A stretch of DNA of 64,000 bases from Actinoplanes sp. NBC_00393 (GTDB lineage: Bacteria > Actinomycetota > Actinomycetes > Mycobacteriales > Micromonosporaceae), in assembly GCF_036053395.1 (NCBI RefSeq), contig NZ_CP107942.1, positions 8,829,001 to 8,893,000 of the forward strand, given 5' to 3'. Positions within the stretch are counted from its first letter, which is position 1, and each line of letters starts with the position of its first letter. The notes under the pieces were generated by a model. It worked only from the letters and a program-made list of their open reading frames with translations. It had not been told where the DNA came from and searched no databases. Shown here piece by piece: positions 58,952-64,000 of this stretch. A program made the translations under genes and the position numbers.

Positions 58952-59097
58952 GGCATAACTCACAGCCGACCCCTCCTTTTCGGCCTTATTGATCAATCAG
59001 CTGTGCGATATGGCTGCCTCACAGCTCGGGAGACAGCCATAACGCACAGCCGGAGTCCGGAAACCGCCCTAGTGGATCAGCGAGCTGTGCGTTATGG
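58952..59097. repeat. Four alternately oriented copies of a GCTGTGCGTTATGGC motif
   Basis: Copies: 58952-58966 (reverse, two mismatches), 59000-59016 (forward, one mismatch), 59034-59050 (reverse), 59084-59097 (forward). The two forward copies are also preceded by GATCA at the same 4-base distance. The pair 59000-59050 could fold into a hairpin with 16 of 17 bases paired. Confidence 0.85.
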
Positions 59098-59175
59098 ACG
59101 TGGGCCGACCCACGACCTTCCTCCCGACACGGCAGGCGGCACGCTGCTCTCCCATCCGCTTGGCCACGCTCCCTC

Positions 59176-59340
59176 GGTGCGGGGTGCGGGGTGCGGGGTG
59201 CGGGGTGCGGGGTGCGGGGTGCGGGGTGCGGGGTGCGGGGTGCGGGGTGCGGGGTGCGGGGTGCGGGGTGCGGGGTGCGGGGTGCGGGGTGCGGGGTGCG
59301 GGGTGCGGGGTGCGGGGTGCGGGGTGCGGGGTGCGGGGTG
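59176..59340. repeat. Heptanucleotide array (GGTGCGG), about 23.6 copies
   Basis: 165 bp of perfect 7-bp repeat on the plus strand, that is GGGG runs separated by TGC. It ends 52 bp after mqnB's stop on the minus strand (59393). Such spacing of G-runs satisfies the G-quadruplex pattern many times over. Confidence 0.97.
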
Positions 59341-59392
59341 GCCCGGGTTTCGCGGTTGGCAAGGCGAGCCCCCGGGTAGGGATACCGCGCGC

Positions 59393-60025
59393 TCAGGGGA
59401 GTGTGGTCAGTGCGGGCGCGGCAGCGCGTAAGGCCGCGAACGCATCGGCCAGGCGCCAGGCTGCGCGGTCTCGGGGGCCGATCGGGTTGGAGATGGTGCG
59501 CAGCTCAGCGAACGGAACGCCGGCACCGGCGGCGGCGCTGGCCACGCCGTACCCCTCCATGGCCTCGGCGACAGCCTGCGGGAAACGAGCCGCGAGCCGA
59601 TCGGTGGTCGCGGCCGTGCCGGTGACCGTGCTGAGCGTGAGGACATCGCCGACGATGGCCTCGGGCAAGGCGCTGCGCAAGGCTTTGACCAGCATCGGAT
59701 CGCATTCCAGGACGCTGGTGCCGAATCCGAGTTCCTCGACCGGCAGGAAGCCGTCGGGGGTTTCGGCGCCCAGGTCGGCTGCGATGCTGCGGACAGCGAG
59801 CACAGTGCCGCCGACCGGGGCCCGGCCAGGGAAGCCGCCTGCGATGCCGGCGCTGAGCACCGCGCGGTACTGGCGGGTTGCGAGAAGCCGCGCGGTTCCG
59901 GCGGCCGCGGCGGCTGGGCCGACGTCTACGGCCTCGACCGCGATCAAAGCCGGGTCGATCTCCGCACGAAGGGCGTCAGCCTCGGCATCCACCGCGGTCA
60001 CCACCAGGATGGGGTACGCGTTCAC
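59393..60025 (-). CDS. mqnB: Futalosine hydrolase
   Basis: 210 aa from GTG at 60025, overlapping the stop of the upstream MFS gene (GTGA). It removes hypoxanthine from futalosine in the alternative menaquinone pathway. The nucleosidase fold shows ILVVTAVDAEADAL, VLSAGIAGGFPG, AEAMEGYGVASAA (with the Met-Glu-Gly binding motif) and ELRTISNPIGPRD. With mqnD it shows the organism uses the futalosine route. The two genes are contiguous in Streptomyces but split here. Confidence 0.93.
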   Translation of the reverse strand: MNAYPILVVTAVDAEADALRAEIDPALIAVEAVDVGPAAAAAGTARLLATRQYRAVLSAGIAGGFPGRAPVGGTVLAVRSIAADLGAETPDGFLPVEELGFGTSVLECDPMLVKALRSALPEAIVGDVLTLSTVTGTAATTDRLAARFPQAVAEAMEGYGVASAAAGAGVPFAELRTISNPIGPRDRAAWRLADAFAALRAAAPALTTLP

Positions 60026-62280
60026 GACTCCTCGCCGCTCCCCGGCTCACCGTTGCGGGTACCCGAACCAGCGCTGGACGGCCGGTACACGTGGTATCCC
60101 GGCGGCGCGGATCCCCCAGCCCGCTGCTCGCTGTCACCCGGTGCCCGTTCCTCGCTCCCACCCAGGTCGGCATGGGCCGGCCGCTGCTCGCTCGCGCTCC
60201 GTTCCGCGCGGCTCAGCCGTTCGTCGCGAGGGCCTCGTTCCGAACGGGCTGTCCGTTCGTCGTCCGGCGGGCTTCCCACCTGCGGGCGGCTGTCGGCGGG
60301 CTTGTCCTCGCGCCACCCGCGCCACCACTTCCGGACGGCCGGTGGCTCCACCAACGTCGGATCCAGCCCTCGGGACTCCGCTGATTCGGCGCCGACTCCC
60401 TGACTGGTCTGAACAGAGCGGCCCCGGCGACCCGATTCGGCGCCTGGGTTGGCCTCGACAGAACGGTCCGGAGCGCGGCGGTCCCCGATCCCGCCGGCTT
60501 TGCTGGGCTCGCCGTTGGTGCGCGATCCGCGGCCCTGCGATGTGCTGTCGGTGTGGCGCGGGTCGGATCCGCCCGTGGTTCCGCGGGTGGCGGGGGAGCG
60601 ACGCTGCGGTGGTGCGCTGCTCGGCCCCGGCACGGTGGGCGCGTCCGGCCACGGGTCAGCGGGCAGTGCCGAATCCGGGCCGTCCCCCGGATCGAAGCCG
60701 GCGCCGGAACGAGGGCCAGCGCCAGCGCCGGAACGAGGGCCAGCGCCAACGCCGGATCGAGGGCCGGAATGAAGGCCAGAGCCGGGTCCGGCATGAGAGC
60801 CAAGACCGGAGTGAGGATCGACGCCAGGACCGTACTCCGGAGGGTCTTCCAAGTCTTTGAGCTCGACCACAGCATCGTCATCGCGACGGTTCGGGTCGGT
60901 GGCTGCCTCGGCGTCGGGACGCCCGGCCAGGCGTTCGTTGTGCATGCGGGCGGCAGCCCACGCCGCGCGACCCGCGCCGAGCACCGCCAGCACCGCGGCG
61001 AGTGCGATGCCGAACCGGCCGGTCAGCGGGATCAGGCCGATGCCGCCGCCGGCCACCCAGGCGAGCATGAGCACCGTCTCGGAATGGGCGAACGCGGTGG
61101 CCCGCAGTTTCTCCGGTACCCGTTCCTGGATGCTGGCGTCCACCGCCAGCTTGGCGATCCCGCTGAAGATCGCGGTGAACAGCGCCAGCAGGGTGACCGT
61201 CGCGAGGTTGTAGAAGATCGTGGCCAGCACGGCCACGCCGGCGGTGAGCACCAGGCCGCTGGACTGCAGGGCCAGCGGGCGGCGGATGGTCAGGCCGGTG
61301 CCGGCTGCGGTGGACAGGAAGGTGCCCAGGGCCAGGGCCGCGCCGACCACGCCGACGGCGGCGCCGCGGCTGAGTTCGGCGCCGAAGACGGTGGTGTTCA
61401 GGTCGTTGCCCATGATCGCGAAGGTCAGGAAGAGCAGCAGGAAGCCGTAGAGCAGCCGCAGGCTGGCGCTGCCGATCAGGGTGGCCAGGACGAGCCGGTT
61501 GGCGAGCGGGCGATCGGCGCCGCGGCCCACCCGGAGCACCGCGCGCCAGGGGCGGGGCATGGCCTCGGGCGGGTCGGAGTCGGCGCGGGGTGGCAGGCGC
61601 AGCGAGACGACGACGCCGATCATGAAGATGACGGTGGCGACCCGCAGCGGCCACTGTGGCCCGAACTTGAAGGCGAGCAGGCCGATCGGGGCGACCAGGA
61701 TGCCGGCGAACGTCCCGTACACGCTGGCCCGGGCACCCACCTGGGACAGTCCGACGCCGGCCGGGAGCAGGCGGGGCACGGCTGCGGAGCGGGCCACCCC
61801 GTACGCCCGGGAGAGCGCCAGCACCCCGAAAGCGGCCGGGTAGAGGCCCCAGCCCAGCAGGTTGTCGGCCATGACGTAGGCCAGGAACGCGCGGCCCAGC
61901 ATGGTGGTGGCCAGCGCATATCGCCGGCCGTGCCGGAAGTGGTCGAGCAGCGGGCCGACGACCGGTGCCAGCAGCGCGAACGGCACCATCGTGATGAGCA
62001 GGTAGAGGGCCACCTTGCTGCGGGCCTCGCCGAGCGGGACGCTGAAGATGGTCCCGGCCAGGCCGATCGCGATGAGCGCGTCGCCGGCGCAGGAGATCGC
62101 GTGCAGGTCGAAGAGCCGGATCATGCCGACCTCGTTGGCCGCGCCGCGGGCCCGGGCCGAGCCGACCCGGCGGGTGGCCCAGGCGCTGCCGCGCACCGAA
62201 CCGCGCACCACCATCCGCACCGCCCTGATGCCGGTGCCGACGGTGCGTCCGAGTGTGGGAAGCAACGGCATGGGAACCAT
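60022..62280 (-). CDS. MFS transporter with a long disordered C-terminal tail (Rv0876c-like)
   Basis: 752 aa from ATG at 62280 (MVPMPLLPTLGRTV; a second ATG three codons on is possible). A basic N-terminal stretch (about residues 1-45) is followed by an MFS domain of twelve helices up to about residue 440. The last 300 residues are charged and low complexity: Gly/Pro/Ser units (GPRSGVGAGPRSGAGAGPRSG), then Arg/Glu/Ser-rich sequence. Such a cytoplasmic tail is rare for MFS proteins. Position beside DUF3027 matches Rv0876c-Rv0877. Its stop is coupled to the mqnB start, so menaquinone-related transport is an idea only. Confidence 0.82.
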   Translation of the reverse strand: MVPMPLLPTLGRTVGTGIRAVRMVVRGSVRGSAWATRRVGSARARGAANEVGMIRLFDLHAISCAGDALIAIGLAGTIFSVPLGEARSKVALYLLITMVPFALLAPVVGPLLDHFRHGRRYALATTMLGRAFLAYVMADNLLGWGLYPAAFGVLALSRAYGVARSAAVPRLLPAGVGLSQVGARASVYGTFAGILVAPIGLLAFKFGPQWPLRVATVIFMIGVVVSLRLPPRADSDPPEAMPRPWRAVLRVGRGADRPLANRLVLATLIGSASLRLLYGFLLLFLTFAIMGNDLNTTVFGAELSRGAAVGVVGAALALGTFLSTAAGTGLTIRRPLALQSSGLVLTAGVAVLATIFYNLATVTLLALFTAIFSGIAKLAVDASIQERVPEKLRATAFAHSETVLMLAWVAGGGIGLIPLTGRFGIALAAVLAVLGAGRAAWAAARMHNERLAGRPDAEAATDPNRRDDDAVVELKDLEDPPEYGPGVDPHSGLGSHAGPGSGLHSGPRSGVGAGPRSGAGAGPRSGAGFDPGDGPDSALPADPWPDAPTVPGPSSAPPQRRSPATRGTTGGSDPRHTDSTSQGRGSRTNGEPSKAGGIGDRRAPDRSVEANPGAESGRRGRSVQTSQGVGAESAESRGLDPTLVEPPAVRKWWRGWREDKPADSRPQVGSPPDDERTARSERGPRDERLSRAERSASEQRPAHADLGGSEERAPGDSEQRAGGSAPPGYHVYRPSSAGSGTRNGEPGSGEES

Positions 62281-62373
62281 CCTGACTGATGTGGGCGAGC
62301 CTTGCCCCCTACCACGCCCCGGTATCTGGGGACTCGTTGCGGGCCACCGGGTTCGGTAGGCAACAATGGGCGG

Positions 62374-63195
62374 GTGACCTCCAGGACCGCATCCCGCGCT
62401 GCCCGCCTCGACCAGGTCTGTGCCGATGCCGTCGGGGTGGCTCGTGGTGCCATCACCGATGTGGACCCGAGCGACGTCGGTGAGCACCTCGAAGCGATCG
62501 CCGAGGGCGACCGCGTCGTGACCCACTTCTTCGAGAGCCACCTGGACGGCTACAAGGGCTGGCGGTGGGCGGTCACGGTGACCCGGGTCCCCCGCAGCCG
62601 GCACGTCACGGTCTGCGAGACGGTGCTGCTGCCCGGCCCCGACGCGCTGCTCGCGCCCGGCTGGGTGCCGTGGAACGAGCGGGTGCAGCCCGGCGACCTC
62701 GGTGTGGGCGACCTGATGCCGACCGCTCCGGACGACGACCGGCTCACCCCGGGCTATGTGCTCAGTGACGACGCGGCGGTCGAGGAGGTCTCCTGGGAGC
62801 TCGGCCTGGGCCGGTCCCGGGTGATGTCCCGCGAGGGCCGGATGGAGACCGCCCAGCGGTGGTATGACGGGGAGTCCGGTCCGGAGGCGCCGATCTCGGC
62901 CGCCGCCCCGCGCAACGCGCGCTGCGGGACCTGTGGCTTCTACCTGCCGCTCGCCGGGCGGCTGCGGCAGATGTTCGGCGTCTGCGGCAACCTGTACGCG
63001 CCGGACGACGGCCGCGCGGTCAGCGCCGACCACGGGTGCGGTGCGCACTCGGAGGCCCTGCTCAGCACCCCTGAGCAGGCGGTCGACGAGCTGCCGACGG
63101 TCTACGACGACAGCGAGGTCGAGTCGGTGGCGGTCAGCCGCGGGCACGGCTCGGTCGAATCGGGCGAGCCGGCCGAGGACTACGGGCACAGCTAG
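62374..63195 (+). CDS. DUF3027 family protein
   Basis: 273 aa from GTG at 62374. The family pattern is clear: EGDRVVTHFFESHLDGYKGWRWAVTVTRVPRSRHVTVCE, LLPGPDALLAPGWVPWNERV and the Cys-rich block CGTCGFYLPL...FGVCGNLYAPDDGRAVSADHGCGAHSE, which looks like a zinc site. No signal peptide. M. tuberculosis Rv0877 is the homologue I recall. Function unknown. Divergent from the MFS gene; probably leaderless or with a very short leader. Confidence 0.88.
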   Translation: MTSRTASRAARLDQVCADAVGVARGAITDVDPSDVGEHLEAIAEGDRVVTHFFESHLDGYKGWRWAVTVTRVPRSRHVTVCETVLLPGPDALLAPGWVPWNERVQPGDLGVGDLMPTAPDDDRLTPGYVLSDDAAVEEVSWELGLGRSRVMSREGRMETAQRWYDGESGPEAPISAAAPRNARCGTCGFYLPLAGRLRQMFGVCGNLYAPDDGRAVSADHGCGAHSEALLSTPEQAVDELPTVYDDSEVESVAVSRGHGSVESGEPAEDYGHS

Positions 63196-63215
63196 GTCCA
63201 GGCTTACGGGCACTG

Positions 63216-63524
63216 TTAGCCCGTTACGCGGAACTCCGGGTGGGTCAGCGCCCGGCGCCGTTTCCTCTCCCGATCGTGGACGACCATGGTCAGGGTGCCC
63301 GGGATACCCCAGAGGAGCCCGGCGAGGCAGATCATCACCCACTCGTGCGGCGCACCGGCCAGCCAGGTGATCAGCAGGGCGATCGCGAAGGCGGCGTCGC
63401 CGGCCAGCGCGAACGGGACCATCGGCGGATCCAGTGGTTCGGGCCGCGGTTTCGTCCCGGTCACCACGGCGAGGGCCGCCGGCAGGGGTTCGCCGGTGTG
63501 CGTGGCGGGAGACAGGTCACTCAC
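63216..63524 (-). CDS. DUF2530 membrane protein
   Basis: 102 aa from GTG at 63524. Two hydrophobic helices (FALAGDAAFAIALLITWLAG and WVMICLAGLLWGIPGTLTMVV) are followed by HDRERKRRRA, so it is a small inner-membrane protein with a basic cytoplasmic end. The pattern fits DUF2530 (Rv0879c-like). It converges on the DUF3027 gene with a 20-bp gap. Function unknown. Confidence 0.82.
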   Translation of the reverse strand: MSDLSPATHTGEPLPAALAVVTGTKPRPEPLDPPMVPFALAGDAAFAIALLITWLAGAPHEWVMICLAGLLWGIPGTLTMVVHDRERKRRRALTHPEFRVTG

Positions 63525-63546
63525 TCCGACAGGGTAAGGCCATTAC

Positions 63547-63602
63547 GCACCGCATCGGTGCAGCGCGTGAGAGTTGTAACATCACTTCGCTTTTACCGAA
63601 GT
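63547..63602. promoter_or_regulatory. Two small palindromes upstream of the permease gene
   Basis: GCACCG-CAT-CGGTGC (63547-63561) and ACTTCG-CTTTTAC-CGAAGT (63584-63602) lie in the divergent spacer between the DUF2530 and permease genes. They may be operators or leader hairpins. I looked for, and did not see, a purine riboswitch core. Confidence 0.35.
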
Positions 63603-63659
63603 AGTTGCATCTGAAAGCATGCGCGCGTCCCCTCATGAGGTGTTGCCTGGGAAGGTCAC

Positions 63660-64000
63660 ATGTCTACAGATACCGAATCACCCTCATATACGCCTAAAAA
63701 TGGCTTTGATCGGTACTTCGAGATAACCAAGCGCGGATCCACGCTCAGCCGTGAGATCCGCGGTGGTGTCGTCACGTTCTTCACGATGGCGTACATCGTG
63801 GTGCTGAACCCGCTGATCCTGGCCGGCGGCGCCGACAAGACCGGCGCGCACCTGCCCCTCGCCGCGCTCGCCGCCGGAACCGCGCTGGTCGCCGGCCTGA
63901 TGACGATCCTGATGGGTGTGGTCGCCCGCTTCCCGCTGGCGCTGGCCGCGGGTCTGGGCGTGAACGCGCTGGTCGCGTACGAGATCGCGCCGGAGATGAC
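63660..64000 (+). CDS. NCS2-family purine/uracil-type permease, N-terminal part
   Basis: The first 113 codons are in the window; the gene runs off the end. ATG at 63660 follows GGAAGG. FDRYFEITKRGSTLSREIRGGVVTFFTMAYIVVLNPLIL is the AzgA-like NCS2 signature (adenine/guanine/hypoxanthine permeases), followed by LPLAALAAGTALVAGLMTILMGVVARFPLALAAGLGVNA. It imports a nucleobase by proton symport. Which one cannot be told from this part. Confidence 0.92.
   Translation, partial: MSTDTESPSYTPKNGFDRYFEITKRGSTLSREIRGGVVTFFTMAYIVVLNPLILAGGADKTGAHLPLAALAAGTALVAGLMTILMGVVARFPLALAAGLGVNALVAYEIAPEM

Larger units (their letters stand above)
57416..59392. other. Nearly 2 kb of repeat-filled DNA without a convincing gene
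   Basis: From left to right: the MFS leader (57416-57650), a 27-bp minisatellite (57651-58136), degenerate GC-rich sequence of the same flavour (58137-58440), mixed sequence with a short 21-bp array (58660-58736), four oriented copies of a 14-17 bp motif (58952-59097), and a G-rich heptamer array (59176-59340). Long open frames in several phases arise because the arrays are multiples of three and lack stops. None has a ribosome site or a recognisable fold. Confidence 0.75.

Noticed and set aside
57045..58958. 637-codon frame (ADRGFRAVR repeats) and the antisense 394-codon frame (ADGTEPAIG repeats)
   Set aside because: Open only because a 27-bp array without stops keeps phase; both overlap the MFS gene start, lack ribosome sites, and three phases are open at once.
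59094..60860. 588-codon plus-strand frame running from the heptamer array across mqnB
   Set aside because: Reads CGVRGAG from the heptamer and then antisense of mqnB; low complexity and contradicted by a clear gene on the other strand.
63525..63659. Purine riboswitch before the NCS2 permease
   Set aside because: Only two small independent hairpins are visible; the three-way junction and conserved loop bases of the purine aptamer are missing.

Overview
The window is about 73% GC by eye, with GTG/TTG starts, strong GGAGG-type ribosome sites and long shadow reading frames. The genes fit an actinobacterium of the Micromonosporaceae, most likely Actinoplanes or a close relative (inference). Two ancestral actinobacterial blocks can be recognised. 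The first (about 1-10.9 kb plus tmk, holB and the PSP1 gene up to 24.8 kb) matches the order I recall from Streptomyces (SCO3550-SCO3541) and the Mycobacterium tuberculosis Rv3644c-Rv3654c area: TadE-like pilus genes, DUF1998 helicase, bldG-type STAS protein, partner ATP-binding protein, H+-pyrophosphatase, lipoprotein, topA, MFS-thymidylate kinase fusion, DNA polymerase III delta'. The second (44.3-63.5 kb) matches the Rv0861c-Rv0879c / SCO4325-SCO4327 area: XPB helicase, helicase-associated WYL protein, HAD phosphatase, cold-shock protein, mqnD, mqnB, MFS protein, DUF3027, DUF2530.

Between and inside these blocks lies accessory DNA. A lactone oxidase / TetR / PLP aldolase-like group sits between topA and tmk. 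A Tat-exported SGNH esterase and about 1 kb of non-coding degenerate repeats separate tmk from holB. A three-gene YbaB / EspC-like / WXG-like module with C-terminal YxxxD/E type VII secretion signals, and an LPxTG wall protein, separate holB from the PSP1 gene. The 25-44 kb stretch holds a frameshifted membrane protein beside a MarR regulator, a membrane metallophosphatase, tRNA-Thr(CGT) with a perfect terminator, a secreted M4 metallopeptidase, an XRE-DUF397-DUF397-DUF6226 regulatory module, a PfpI-family protein, and a non-homologous end-joining locus (Ku-Nudix-MFS facing ligase-polymerase).

The most unusual region is 50.7-59.4 kb. About 8.7 kb of cargo (a secreted M19-like dipeptidase, a 30-codon linker ORF, an MFS transporter, a GH1 glycosidase, a TetR regulator and a second MFS) is inserted between the futalosine-pathway genes mqnD and mqnB. 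It ends in nearly 2 kb of non-coding repeats: a 27-bp minisatellite in 18 copies, a short 21-bp array, four alternately oriented copies of a 14-17 bp motif, and a G-rich 7-bp array of about 23 copies that could form G-quadruplexes.

The window ends inside an NCS2 purine/uracil-type permease. I see no CRISPR array, insertion sequence, integrase or rRNA. Apart from the tRNA and factor-independent terminator hairpins, no RNA gene could be recognised.
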